From Spiribacter halobius (GTDB lineage Bacteria > Pseudomonadota > Gammaproteobacteria > Nitrococcales > Nitrococcaceae): a stretch of 64,000 bases of DNA. The stretch spans positions 1,364,001-1,428,000 of the forward strand of contig NZ_CP086615.1 of the NCBI RefSeq assembly GCF_020883455.1. The letters are read 5' to 3'. The position numbers and the translations under genes are program-made. The notes beneath the pieces were generated by a model. The model saw only the letters and a program-made list of their open reading frames with translations. It was not told where the DNA came from and did no database searches. This document shows, one piece after another, positions 8,657-17,210 of the stretch. The first letter of the stretch is position 1, and every line of letters begins with the position of its first letter.

Positions 8657-8889
8657 GGTCGGTAACCCTCTCGGCATCCGGCATTAAAAGTCGCACAGCC
8701 CACGTGTAACAGGGCCGCATGACGATTCGGTTGACGAACGTCAAAGCCGCCGACGGGATTCGATCAGGGCGACGGGCGGCAGTGCGCCATCCGCGAAGGA
8801 GGCGACGCGATCCCTCGTCCTCCGGCGGGGCGTGACGAGAGGCGAGGGGAGCGCCTACTCTGGAAGGGAGCCGGCAGAGGTGGTAGATC

Positions 8890-9438
8890 ATGGCCTACCG
8901 GTATGCGCTTCCCCAGCGGCTGCTGCACTGGACGGTGGCAGGGCTGGCGCTGATCTCGCTGACCACCGGGCTGCTGCTCGGCTGGCTCGGTTTCGAGGGG
9001 GCGCGTGACGCGCTCGGCCTGGCGGCCACCAACACCCTGTATACCGCTCACAAGAGCGTCGGTGTGCTGATTCTGCTGGCCATGCTCCTGCGCGTGCTGG
9101 CGCGGTTGGGCTATGGCAAGCCGGCCTACCAGCACCCGCTTGATCCGGCCAGGCGCGTTGCGAGCAGCGCCGTGCATGGCCTGCTCTACCTGCTGCTGAT
9201 CGTGCAGCCGGTGCTTGGCTGGCTGGCCACGGCGGCCGGGGACTTCCCGGTGGATTTCTTCGGGCTGAGGCTGCCGGGCCTGATCGGCGTCGACAAGGCG
9301 CTCTCGGAGACGCTGTACGGCTGGCACGGGCTTGTCGCCTGGACGATCCTCGGCCTGGTGATCTTGCACGTTGCCGCCGCACTGCATCACTGGCGCGTGC
9401 TGCAGGACGGGGTGATGCAGCGCATGTCCCTGCGCTGA
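8890..9438 (+). CDS. Cytochrome b561 family protein
   Basis: Di-haem b-type cytochrome of 182 residues in the inner membrane, with four hydrophobic segments. Candidate haem ligands are the paired histidines LLHWTV (near residue 13) and TAHKSVG, and YGWHG and LHVAAALHHW toward the C-terminus, matching the YodB/CybB-type prokaryotic b561 layout. The family moves electrons between the quinone pool and a periplasmic acceptor such as superoxide or a redox partner. AGAGGTGG precedes the ATG. It stands alone, converging on the phasin gene behind a shared short region with a terminator. Confidence 0.9.
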   Translation: MAYRYALPQRLLHWTVAGLALISLTTGLLLGWLGFEGARDALGLAATNTLYTAHKSVGVLILLAMLLRVLARLGYGKPAYQHPLDPARRVASSAVHGLLYLLLIVQPVLGWLATAAGDFPVDFFGLRLPGLIGVDKALSETLYGWHGLVAWTILGLVILHVAAALHHWRVLQDGVMQRMSLR

Positions 9439-9489
9439 TCGGCCGGTCACCCCGCCGACCGGCGCCTCTGGGGGTGCCTCGCCGAGGAC

Positions 9490-9523
9490 AAAAAAAGCCT
9501 CCGACCCGTTCGGGGCGGAGGCT
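9490..9523 (-). terminator. Intrinsic terminator of phasin 2
   Basis: Read on the minus strand, AGCCTCCG pairs with CGGAGGCT across a GC-rich loop and is followed by a run of seven T residues (A-tract at 9490-9496). It lies about 30 nt beyond the phasin stop at 9553. This is the best-formed terminator in the window. Confidence 0.85.
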
Positions 9524-9552
9524 GGGGTAGCAGTAACCGCCGCGGGCGGTGG

Positions 9553-9948
9553 TTACTTGGCCTGGGCGGCCTTGGCCGTCTCGGCCTGGGCGGTCTTCGC
9601 GGCCTCGGAGGCGCTCTTGACGTTGCTCTCGACGAGCTTGCGCGCCTCGTTGACGAACTCCTGGTTCATCGCGACCACGTTCTCGGCGTCGCCCTTGACG
9701 CGCTCGCCAAGATCCCGGGCCACCTTCTGCTGGCCCTCGGCATAGGCCTGGAGGTCCTTCTGGTCCTTGATCTCCAGCGCGGAGCGCAGCTGCCCGAGGC
9801 CGACCTCGGTGTAGGCACGCGTCGCCTCGATCTGGGCGTTGACCAGCTTCTCGGTATAGTCCGCCGCCAGCTTGGCATAGGCGCGGGCGGGACCGACGAA
9901 GAGCTTCTCGGCCTGCTCGGTGTAGTTGTTGAAGGTCTCGTTACTCAT
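9553..9948 (-). CDS. Phasin family protein (copy 2)
   Basis: Granule-associated phasin of 131 residues, wholly helical. It starts MSNETFNNYTEQAEKLF and contains GPARAYAKLAADYTEKL, then IEATRAYTEVGLGQLRSALE, and an Ala/Lys/Thr-rich tail reminiscent of basic phasin C-termini. Start at ATG 9946-9948 behind a GGAGAAAC site; the upstream extension is not phasin-like. It shares its domain layout with copy 1 (1844-2242), and both carry the QQKVAR-LGERVKGD-type segment, so they are paralogues. A strong terminator follows, suggesting a monocistronic, well-expressed gene. A PHA synthase must lie outside the window if PHA is made. Confidence 0.9.
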   Translation of the reverse strand: MSNETFNNYTEQAEKLFVGPARAYAKLAADYTEKLVNAQIEATRAYTEVGLGQLRSALEIKDQKDLQAYAEGQQKVARDLGERVKGDAENVVAMNQEFVNEARKLVESNVKSASEAAKTAQAETAKAAQAK

Positions 9949-10052
9949 ATCCGTTTCTCCTGGTTCGGTTGCGGATGGGCTTGCTGATGTTGTTGCAGTG
10001 CAATATAGCAGGGTGAATGCTGCATTGCAACAGGCCCGAACCGAACAGTCGC

Positions 10053-10805
10053 TCACCGGCCGGCGAGGAGCTGACCGGCGTCCGGCGCTACCGGCTCCAG
10101 ATCCAGCGCCCTCAGCATGCGCCAGGTCGTGCAGACCGCGGCCGACACCACGGGCAGACCGAGCTTCGCCTCCACGGCCGGGATGGCCGCAAGGGAGGGC
10201 ATCTGCACGCAGGCCGACAGCACCACCGCGTCGGCGCCACGGACGTCGAGGTCATCAACGATGTCGACCAGCGCCATGGGGTCCCGGTGGCCCACCGCGA
10301 TGTTGTCCGGGATCTCCAGGGAGATGCTGTCCAGTACCTGGATGTCCTCGGCCTCGATGTAGTCGACCACCATCTCCGTGAGCGGCCGCATGTAGGGCGT
10401 GACCACCGAGACCCGGCGTGCGCCGAGGGCCTGGATGCCCTCGACGAGCGCGCCGGCGCTGCTCACGACCGGTGTGGCGTGACCGTTGTCGGCACTTGCC
10501 CGGTGCAGGCGCTGCTCGGACTCACGGTGATAGCCACGGCCCCGGCTCATGATCGCCACCAGGCAGGCGTAGCCCATGACGTCCACGTGCGCGTCGGAGA
10601 GCTCGAGGGCGCAGCGGTCGGACTCGTCGTCCATGCGCGCGAGCTCCTCGCGGGTGACCTGCTTCATGCGCATGCGGCTCGAGTGAAAGGTAAAGCGCTC
10701 GGGCGCAACGGCCTCCCGGGCGCGGAGCATGGCCGGGATCTCCGTCTCCATGGTGGTGTTCGAGCTCGGGACGATCTGCCCGATGCGGTACGGCTTCTGG
10801 CTCAT
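10053..10805 (-). CDS. Maleate isomerase / Asp-Glu racemase family enzyme
   Basis: Cytoplasmic enzyme of 250 residues of the maleate cis-trans isomerase branch of the Asp/Glu racemase superfamily, cofactor-independent. Two catalytic cysteines stand in the expected positions, in GYACLVAIM (Cys81) and in LSACVQMPS (Cys199). The N-terminal RIGQIVPSSNTTMETEIP segment is the conserved substrate loop. Known members convert maleate to fumarate (nicotinate catabolism) or decarboxylate arylmalonates; the substrate here is not certain. It is followed by a phasin gene and preceded 53 nt upstream by a VOC dioxygenase-like gene, probably the same operon. Confidence 0.85.
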   Translation of the reverse strand: MSQKPYRIGQIVPSSNTTMETEIPAMLRAREAVAPERFTFHSSRMRMKQVTREELARMDDESDRCALELSDAHVDVMGYACLVAIMSRGRGYHRESEQRLHRASADNGHATPVVSSAGALVEGIQALGARRVSVVTPYMRPLTEMVVDYIEAEDIQVLDSISLEIPDNIAVGHRDPMALVDIVDDLDVRGADAVVLSACVQMPSLAAIPAVEAKLGLPVVSAAVCTTWRMLRALDLEPVAPDAGQLLAGR

Positions 10806-10858
10806 GACAGGCTCCTGGCTGGATGGCCTCGGCGGAGGGTGCCCCGCAGTATCGCAGC

Positions 10859-11410
10859 TCAGCCGCGCCCCGGTGCCGGCTCCGCCAGCAGCGAGTCGAA
10901 ATCCAGCGCGGCGTTGTACATGGCGAGGTTACCCGCAGCGTCCACCGGCCATTCCTCCGGCAGGCGGTCGCGGTAGAGCTCCACGCCGTTACCGTCCGGA
11001 TCTCTCAGGTAGAGCGCCTCGCTCACGCCATGGTCCGCCGCCCCGTCGAGCTCGATGCCGGCGGCGATGAGGCGGCGCAGCGCATCCGCGAGTGCCGGAC
11101 GGTCCGGATAGCGCAGGGCGACGTGAAACAGGCCGGTGGTACCCGGCGCCGGCGGCGGCCCACCGCGGCTCTGCCAGGTGTTCAGCCCGATGTGATGGTG
11201 GTAGGCGCCGGCCGCGAGGAAAGCGGCGCTGTCGCCCCAGCGCTGCCGGACCTGGAAGCCCAGCACGCCCTGATAGAAACCGATGGCACGCTCCAGATCG
11301 GCGACCTTCAGGTGCACGTGGCCCACATCCGCCCGCGCATCGACGGGGGCGGCCAGGTCCACCGGCTGGCCGCGGACAGTGGTCGATTTCGGGGAAGGCG
11401 GCTGGTTCAT
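10859..11410 (-). CDS. VOC family protein (catechol 2,3-dioxygenase-like)
   Basis: Cytoplasmic metalloprotein of 183 residues with two beta-alpha-beta-beta-beta modules. Metal ligands are visible as VGHVHLKV (His), HHHIGLNTW (His) and NGVELYRD (Glu), and the arrangement resembles CatE-type ring-cleavage dioxygenases, though shorter than two-domain extradiol enzymes. The C-terminal AMYNAALDFDSLL is typical of that subgroup. It is the first gene of a probable two-gene operon with the maleate isomerase-like enzyme, suggesting degradation of an aromatic or unsaturated diacid. It is divergent from the NADH dehydrogenase gene across a region with an inverted repeat. Confidence 0.8.
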   Translation of the reverse strand: MNQPPSPKSTTVRGQPVDLAAPVDARADVGHVHLKVADLERAIGFYQGVLGFQVRQRWGDSAAFLAAGAYHHHIGLNTWQSRGGPPPAPGTTGLFHVALRYPDRPALADALRRLIAAGIELDGAADHGVSEALYLRDPDGNGVELYRDRLPEEWPVDAAGNLAMYNAALDFDSLLAEPAPGRG

Positions 11411-11508
11411 GGAGAGTGATCCCGTGTTGTGCGGAAGCGGAAATCGATCCCTGCGTTAGCATGCGATTGCTCCGCGGCCTTGCGAAGACTCCCGAGCCGA
11501 AACGCTGG

Positions 11509-11525
11509 GTTACCGAAACGGTAAC
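11509..11525. promoter_or_regulatory. Candidate operator palindrome
   Basis: GTTACC-GAAAC-GGTAAC forms a perfect 6+6 inverted repeat in the 181-base region between the divergent VOC and NADH dehydrogenase genes. The octamer CCGAAACG also occurs twice around it. This geometry suits a dimeric repressor, but no regulator gene adjoins it. Confidence 0.35.
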
Positions 11526-11591
11526 GGTCTGCGCGAGGCGAGCGCCAAGCACGAATGTGCACCGGCAGACGGCAGTCTAGACTTGGCGGTT

Positions 11592-12911
11592 ATGGGCAGC
11601 GCAGCAGCAGACATCCCCCACGTGGTCGTGGTCGGCGGCGGGGCCGGCGGGCTCGAGCTGGCGAGCCGCCTCGGCCGCCGGGCCGGGCGCCGTGAGCGGA
11701 TCCGGGTGACGCTGGTGGATGCGAGCCTCACCCACCTCTGGAAGCCGCTCCTGCACGAGGTCGCGGCGGGGACGCTGGACAGCGGCGCAGATGCCCTGGA
11801 CTACCTCGCCCAGGCGCGCCAGCACGGCTTCACCTACCAGCTCGGACGCATGGTCGGCCTCGATCGCGGCCGGCGCCGTGTCCGCCTCGCCGCGATCACC
11901 GACGAGGCGGGCCGGGCGCTCGTGCCGGCACGGGAGCTCGACTACGACTGGCTCGTGCTGGCCGTCGGCAGCGTGAGCAACGACTTCGGCACTCCGGGCG
12001 TGGCCGAGCACTGCGTGTTCCTGGATGACGCCGCGGCCGCCGAGCGCTTTCAGCAGATGCTCATGCGCGCGCTGCTCGGGGCGCAGCTGCAGGAAACACC
12101 GCTCGCCCCGGAGCAGCTGTCCGTCGCCATCGTCGGTGGCGGGGCGACGGGCGTGGAGCTGGCGGCCGAGCTGCGCAGCGCCGCGCGCAAGGCAGCCGGC
12201 TATGGGCTCGATCGCATCGATCCCGAGCGCGACCTCACCCTCACGGTCATCGAGGCGGCGGAGCGCATCCTGCCGGCCCTCTCGCCGGGGCTCTCGGCGA
12301 AGACCCACGCCCGCCTCGAGGAGCTCGGCGTGCGCGTGCTCACCGGACGCCCGGTTACCGAGGTGACCGACCGTGGCATGCATGTCGAGGGCGGAGAGTT
12401 CGTCCCCGCGGAGCTGCGAGTGTGGTCCGCGGGCATTCGCGCACCCGCCTGGCTGCAGGAGCTGGAGGGCCTTGCCACGACGCGCAGCGGGCAGCTGGTG
12501 GTGGACGAATGCCTGCGCACGGCGGACCCCCGGGTTTTTGCCCTCGGCGACTGCGCCGCCCAGACACCGCCGGGGGCGGATCGCCCGCTGCCGCCGCGGG
12601 CGCAGACGGCGAGCCAGCAGGCGGAGTATCTCGCGCGCCACCTCCCGGCCCTGATCGCCGGGCGAACGCCGCCGCCCTTCGTCTACCGGGACTACGGCTC
12701 GCTCATTTCCCTCACCGAACGGCACGCCGTGGGCCGGCTGATGGGCAGCGTGTTCGGCAACTGGATGATCGAGGGGCTGCTCGCGCGGGCCGCCTACGCC
12801 TCGCTCTACCGCAAGCACCTGGCGGTGGTGCACGGCCTGCCGCGCATGCTGCTGATCAGCACGCTACAGTGGCTCGCGCGGCGCACCCGCCCGCGCCTCA
12901 AGCTGCATTGA
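11592..12911 (+). CDS. ndh: Type II NADH dehydrogenase (NDH-2)
   Basis: Membrane-associated FAD enzyme of 439 residues that oxidises NADH and reduces quinone without proton pumping. The FAD-binding motif VVVVGGGAGGLELA is at residues 11-24, the NADH-binding motif VAIVGGGATGVELAAEL near residue 180, and the FAD-closing motif FALGDCAAQ near residue 317. The C-terminal hydrophobic and basic region (LLARAAYASLYRKHLA) is the usual membrane anchor. Start at ATG 11592 rather than the TTG three codons upstream. It is divergent from the VOC gene and convergent with the TauE-like exporter gene. Confidence 0.85.
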   Translation: MGSAAADIPHVVVVGGGAGGLELASRLGRRAGRRERIRVTLVDASLTHLWKPLLHEVAAGTLDSGADALDYLAQARQHGFTYQLGRMVGLDRGRRRVRLAAITDEAGRALVPARELDYDWLVLAVGSVSNDFGTPGVAEHCVFLDDAAAAERFQQMLMRALLGAQLQETPLAPEQLSVAIVGGGATGVELAAELRSAARKAAGYGLDRIDPERDLTLTVIEAAERILPALSPGLSAKTHARLEELGVRVLTGRPVTEVTDRGMHVEGGEFVPAELRVWSAGIRAPAWLQELEGLATTRSGQLVVDECLRTADPRVFALGDCAAQTPPGADRPLPPRAQTASQQAEYLARHLPALIAGRTPPPFVYRDYGSLISLTERHAVGRLMGSVFGNWMIEGLLARAAYASLYRKHLAVVHGLPRMLLISTLQWLARRTRPRLKLH

Positions 12912-12927
12912 ATCGTCAAAGGGGGCA

Positions 12928-13653
12928 TCAGCCGACCAGGCCGTTGACCAGAGCGGTCAGCCCCGCGGCAGTGCACAGAATCAGCAGGCCGGGCCGGAAC
13001 CAGGCGGGGTTGATCAGCGGCAGCACCACCCGCGCCAGCAGAAACCCGAGGAAGGTGGGGAACAGCATGAGCGTGGAGACGCCGGCATGCGCCAGCGTGA
13101 AGCGACCCACGGCGATTAGCGCGACCAGCGAGCCGACGGTGCCGATCACCATGTAAGCGGCCAGGTTGGCCCGCACCGAGCGCCCTTCCGCGCTCTGGTA
13201 GAGCAGCGCCATGGGTGGGCCACCGACGGAGGTGGTGGTGGCCATGAAGGCCGACAGCACGCCGGCGCCAAAGAGCCGCGGCCGCGTGCGCCGGATGCGC
13301 GGCTGCCGCGCACTCAGCACCACGGCGAAGAGCACGCTCAGACCGAGCAGGACGGAGAGCAGTCGGGTGGAAGCGAAGGCGAGGAAACCCAGCCCCGCAA
13401 GCGTCCCCGGTATGCGGCCGATGATGGCCCAGGTGAGCTCGCCGAGGGCCAGTCCGGCGATGTCCCGCCAGACCGTGAGCGAGGCGAGGGGGAGGGCGAC
13501 GAAGAGGATCAGCCCCGGGATCAGCGCCGGCTCGATCATGACGATGAAGGGGGCGGCGATGATCCCGAGCCCAAAGCCGATCGCGCCCTGGATCAGCGCC
13601 CCCAGGAAGATCACCAGGGCCATGATCAGCGTCTCCAGCAGCGGGATTTCCAA
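12928..13653 (-). CDS. TauE/SafE family sulfite or organosulfonate exporter
   Basis: Inner-membrane anion exporter of 241 residues with about seven to eight hydrophobic segments. The conserved N-terminal QGAIGFGLGIIAAP and the second-half SVGGPPMALLYQ motifs mark the TauE/SafE family. I chose a TTG start at 13651-13653 because AAGGGG stands 7 nt upstream and translation begins just before the first helix; the longer ATG frame adds about 48 non-membrane residues. It follows the tau-like operon on the same strand after 277 nt, consistent with exporting sulfite released from a sulfonate, though TauE/SafE members also carry other anions. Confidence 0.75.
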   Translation of the reverse strand: MEIPLLETLIMALVIFLGALIQGAIGFGLGIIAAPFIVMIEPALIPGLILFVALPLASLTVWRDIAGLALGELTWAIIGRIPGTLAGLGFLAFASTRLLSVLLGLSVLFAVVLSARQPRIRRTRPRLFGAGVLSAFMATTTSVGGPPMALLYQSAEGRSVRANLAAYMVIGTVGSLVALIAVGRFTLAHAGVSTLMLFPTFLGFLLARVVLPLINPAWFRPGLLILCTAAGLTALVNGLVG

Positions 13654-13930
13654 GGCCGTGTCCCCTTTGGCTGCATTCTGGAATCTCGGCGCGGGCATCG
13701 CGCACGGCAATCCCGGCCATGGCTCCCCGGCTTCGGGAGGCTTCCCGGCGCCCATGTTGTCCGAAGCCTGCCGACAGGGCGGTTCGCTGGGTAGCACCAG
13801 TGCGGCGGAATCGCTGATCCGTCACGGTACCCGGTTGCCGGGTGGCGCGTCAGGCGGCCTGACGTCAGCCCCGGGCGTGATGAGTTTTCAGGCGGCCCCG
13901 CAGGGCGGCTGGCAGGGGCCGCAGGGGGCG

Positions 13931-15445
13931 TCAGTGGACGCCAGGCACCTCTGCGAGCCGGCGGATGCCTTCGTCGATGTCCTCGGCGCTGATGGATGAG
14001 TAGCCCATCCGCAGATAATTCCGTGGTGCGCGATCGTCGCTGAAAAAGACATGCCCCGGCTCGACAAGCACGCCCTGCTGTCTCGCCGCCGCGGCCACCT
14101 CATCTCCGTGCATGTTCGCGGGTCCCTGCACCCAGAGTGCGGAGCCACCCTCACGCTGCCTGAAACGCCAGGCGGGCAGATGACGGCGGATCGCCGCCTC
14201 CAGTGCCTGTGAGCGCTCCCGGTAGATGCCGTTGAGATAATTCACGTAGGCCTCGTGATAGCCATTGCGGATGAACTGCGCGGCAGTGAACTCGTTGTTG
14301 TTGGCTGGATGGCGCAGGCAGAGCCGGCGCACCTTGCGCAGCTCCCGGATCAGCGCCGCGGGGCCTGCGACGTACCCGAGGCGCATGCCGTGGGCGAGGG
14401 TCTTCGAGAGGCTGCCGATGTACACCACGTTGTGGGTCTGGTCGAGACTCTTGAGGGCGGGTGTGGGGTGACTTGCGAAATTCAGCTCGCTCTCATGGTC
14501 GTCCTCGATGATGACCACGCCGTGGGCATTGGCGAGCTCGATTAGCCGCTCCCGCCGATCGATGGGCAGGGTGACGCCGGTCGGACACTGGTGGCTTGGC
14601 GTGACGAACAGATAATCACATTCCCTGATGGCCTCGCCCACGACGATGCCGTGATCGTCCATGGGGATCGGCCGCACGGAGCCGCCGTGCATCTCAAAGA
14701 TGTTGCGCGCGTCCGGATATCCCGGATCCTCCACGCCGACGACCCTGCCGTCTTCCACCAGCAGCATGGCCAGCAGGAACAGCGCGTTCTGGGCGCCGGC
14801 AGTGACCAGTATCTCGTCTGTTCCCACCCACACGCCGCGGGCCGGGAGAAGCTGCGTCTGCAGCTGTCGGATCAGCGAGGGCTCGTCGCGATCGATAAGG
14901 TCCGGTGCCCAGGCCTTGATGCCGGCCAGAGACAGCGAGGCGCGAACGCAGTCGCGCCATTCGTGGCGGGGAAAGAGCCTGGCGTCGAACTGGCCGTAGA
15001 GGAACGGATAGCGATAGTCCTGCCAGTCCGGTGGCTTGGCGATGTTGCGCTGGCCGGAGAGATCCATCCGGAAGCGTTGTTCCCAGAACGCGTCCTGGGA
15101 CGGGGTACCCTCCTTGGGCACGGCGCCGCCATCCGCGAAGTGCCGTTGCACGCGCGGATGCACGTAGTAGCCGCTCCGCTCCCGCGACTCCACGTAGCCG
15201 AGATCCATCAGCCGCCGCAGCGCGGCGGTGACGGTGCTCCGGGCCACACCCAGCCGCCGCGCGAGGGTGCGCCCGGAGGGCAGGGCGTCGCCGGGCGCGA
15301 GGAACCTTTCCACCACTGCCTGCACGAGCAGGTTCTGGACCCTGGCGCGGGGGCTGCCGGCATCGGCGTCCAGGGTCTCGTAGAGCCGGTACCACATCGC
15401 GCTCGCAGCGCGTGCCTTGCGTCCCATCCCGTCTCCTCGTGCCAT
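13931..15445 (-). CDS. MocR-type GntR regulator with aminotransferase domain (TauR-like)
   Basis: Transcription factor of 504 residues: an N-terminal GntR winged helix (residues about 18-95, SGRTLARRLGVARSTVTAAL) fused to a fold-type I aminotransferase domain. The PLP lysine is in YIGSLSKTLAHGMR (Lys348), and the aspartate of IIEDDHESE and substrate-binding GAQNALF are in place. MocR proteins such as PdxR, GabR and TauR sense amines or PLP adducts. The gene lies 58 nt downstream of tauC and is last in that run, and the direct repeats upstream of the operon match the TauR-type motif, so a TauR role is likely. Start codon ATG at 15443-15445. Confidence 0.8.
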   Translation of the reverse strand: MARGDGMGRKARAASAMWYRLYETLDADAGSPRARVQNLLVQAVVERFLAPGDALPSGRTLARRLGVARSTVTAALRRLMDLGYVESRERSGYYVHPRVQRHFADGGAVPKEGTPSQDAFWEQRFRMDLSGQRNIAKPPDWQDYRYPFLYGQFDARLFPRHEWRDCVRASLSLAGIKAWAPDLIDRDEPSLIRQLQTQLLPARGVWVGTDEILVTAGAQNALFLLAMLLVEDGRVVGVEDPGYPDARNIFEMHGGSVRPIPMDDHGIVVGEAIRECDYLFVTPSHQCPTGVTLPIDRRERLIELANAHGVVIIEDDHESELNFASHPTPALKSLDQTHNVVYIGSLSKTLAHGMRLGYVAGPAALIRELRKVRRLCLRHPANNNEFTAAQFIRNGYHEAYVNYLNGIYRERSQALEAAIRRHLPAWRFRQREGGSALWVQGPANMHGDEVAAAARQQGVLVEPGHVFFSDDRAPRNYLRMGYSSISAEDIDEGIRRLAEVPGVH

Positions 15446-15503
15446 CCGCGCCCGGCGGCCGGCTCACCGAGTGATCGGGCGCGTCGGGACGATATCGCTG
15501 TGC

Positions 15504-16367
15504 CTACACGCGCCCCTTCCAGGGCACGAGTCTGCGCTCGATGCTGCGCATCACAAGGTCGAACGCGTAGGCGATGCATCCGATCACGATGATGCCGAGT
15601 ATGACGATGGACGTGCGCAGGAACTCGGCGGCCGTCAGCACCATGAAGCCGAGCCCGGAGCGGGCCGCCACCATCTCCGCGGCCACGAGCACGGTCCAGC
15701 CGAAGCCGATGCTGATGCGCATGCCGGTGAGGATCTCCGGCAGCGCGGACTTGAACACCACATGGCGCAGCACCTGCCAGCGACTCGCCCCGAAGCTGTA
15801 GGCGACGTGGATCTGTTCGATGGAGGACGAGCGCACCCCGGCCCTCGCGGCGAGCGCCAGCGGCGCGAAGATGCCGAGGAAGATCAGGAGCACCTTGCTG
15901 GTCTCGCCGATCCCGAACCAGACGATCATCAGCGGCAGGTAGGCGAGGGGCGGTACCGGGCGGTAGAACTCGATCGGCGGGTCAAGAATGCCCCGGACCA
16001 GCCGGTTCACACCCATGCCGATGCCAAGCGGAATCGCGGTGACGCAGGCAAGCGCAAACGCGCCGAATACCCGCCTCAGGCTCTCCAGCGTGTGCCCGAA
16101 CAGGGTCGAGCCCTGATAGCCCTCGGTACTGATGGACACCGCCTGCGCAATCACGGCCTCCGGGGAGGGCAGAAACAACGGTCGGATCAGCCCGGCGTTG
16201 GTGACGATCCACCAGAGCGCGAGGATGATCAGCGCACTCCAGACGCTCACGGCACGGCTCTCGCCGGCACCGAGCTCGCCGTATACGGCCGGCCCGCCAT
16301 TCCTGCGGGTGCCGTTGCCTGCCAGGCCCGTCATGCGCCTGATCGTGTCGGATACGGCAGGTTTCAT
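15504..16367 (-). CDS. tauC: Taurine-type ABC transporter permease TauC
   Basis: Inner-membrane permease of 287 residues with about six transmembrane helices and the coupling loop EAA-like segment VAYSFGASRWQVLRHVVFKSALPEI. This matches TauC/SsuC of sulfonate importers. Start at ATG 16365-16367, which overlaps the tauB stop by 4 nt (ATGA), giving translational coupling; the longer frame is an artefact of reading into tauB. The N-terminus MKPAVSDTIRRMTGLAG precedes the first helix, as in TauC. It works with TauB (ATPase) and TauA (binding protein). Confidence 0.9.
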   Translation of the reverse strand: MKPAVSDTIRRMTGLAGNGTRRNGGPAVYGELGAGESRAVSVWSALIILALWWIVTNAGLIRPLFLPSPEAVIAQAVSISTEGYQGSTLFGHTLESLRRVFGAFALACVTAIPLGIGMGVNRLVRGILDPPIEFYRPVPPLAYLPLMIVWFGIGETSKVLLIFLGIFAPLALAARAGVRSSSIEQIHVAYSFGASRWQVLRHVVFKSALPEILTGMRISIGFGWTVLVAAEMVAARSGLGFMVLTAAEFLRTSIVILGIIVIGCIAYAFDLVMRSIERRLVPWKGRV

Positions 16368-17140
16368 CCGGCGTCCCCCTGGATTCTCCGCATGATGTCC
16401 TCGCGCATGTCGATGAACTCCCGCGACGCCTTGATCTCTCGGGAGTTGCCGGTCTTCAGGTACTGCTTGGAGAACTCCGTCTCGTAGACATGGGTGATCC
16501 GCCCCGGCCGCGGCGACATCAGGATGATTCGGGTGGCAAGGAACAGCGCCTCCTCGACGCTGTGGGTGATGAAGAAGGCCATCTTCCCGCTCTCCGACCA
16601 GGCCTTGAGCAGGATCTCCTGCACCCGCTCGCGGGTGAGGGCGTCCAGTGCGGCCAGCGGCTCGTCCATAAGCAGCACCTCGGGATCGGCGGCGAGCGCC
16701 CGGGCGACGCCGACGCGCTGCTGCATGCCGCCGGAGAGCTCGTAGATGGCCTTGGACTCGAAGCCCTCGAGCCCCAGCGCCGAGATGAAATGGCGCGCCG
16801 TCGCATAGCGCTTGGCCTTCGGAACGCCCTGGAGCATGAGCCCGAAGGCGACGTTGTCGAGCACGTTCAGCCACGGCAGCAGGGCGTGCTTCTGGAATAC
16901 CACCGCCCGGTCGGCGCCGGGGCCGGTGATTTCGCGGTCACCGAAGGAGATGCGTCCCTGGGTTGGCTGCAGAAACCCCGCGAGTAGGTTGAGCAGGGTG
17001 GTCTTGCCGCAGCCGGACGCGCCCAGTGCGACCACGAACTCACCTTCCGAGATCGAGAGGTCGGCGTTGTCCAGGGCGTGTACTTCTCCGCTTTCGGAGG
17101 GGAACACCACCGAGACCTGTTCTGCGCGTAGTGCCGTCAC
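16364..17140 (-). CDS. tauB: Taurine-type ABC transporter ATP-binding protein TauB
   Basis: Cytoplasmic ATPase of 258 residues energising the TauC permease. All ABC motifs are intact: Walker A GASGCGKTT (residues 40-48), Q-loop FQKHALLPW (Gln83), signature LSGGMQQ (135-141), Walker B VLLMDEP (155-161) and the switch His in FFITHSVEEAL. A C-terminal extension of about 40 residues ends RRIQGDAG. Length fits TauB/SsuB. It sits 70 nt downstream of tauA and overlaps tauC by 4 nt. Confidence 0.93.
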   Translation of the reverse strand: MTALRAEQVSVVFPSESGEVHALDNADLSISEGEFVVALGASGCGKTTLLNLLAGFLQPTQGRISFGDREITGPGADRAVVFQKHALLPWLNVLDNVAFGLMLQGVPKAKRYATARHFISALGLEGFESKAIYELSGGMQQRVGVARALAADPEVLLMDEPLAALDALTRERVQEILLKAWSESGKMAFFITHSVEEALFLATRIILMSPRPGRITHVYETEFSKQYLKTGNSREIKASREFIDMREDIMRRIQGDAG

Positions 17141-17210
17141 GTTGCATCCTCCAGGCCCCCGACCTCCGGGATCGGAGGTCCGATACCGCAGGTCAGGGGC
17201 GGGCCAGGGC

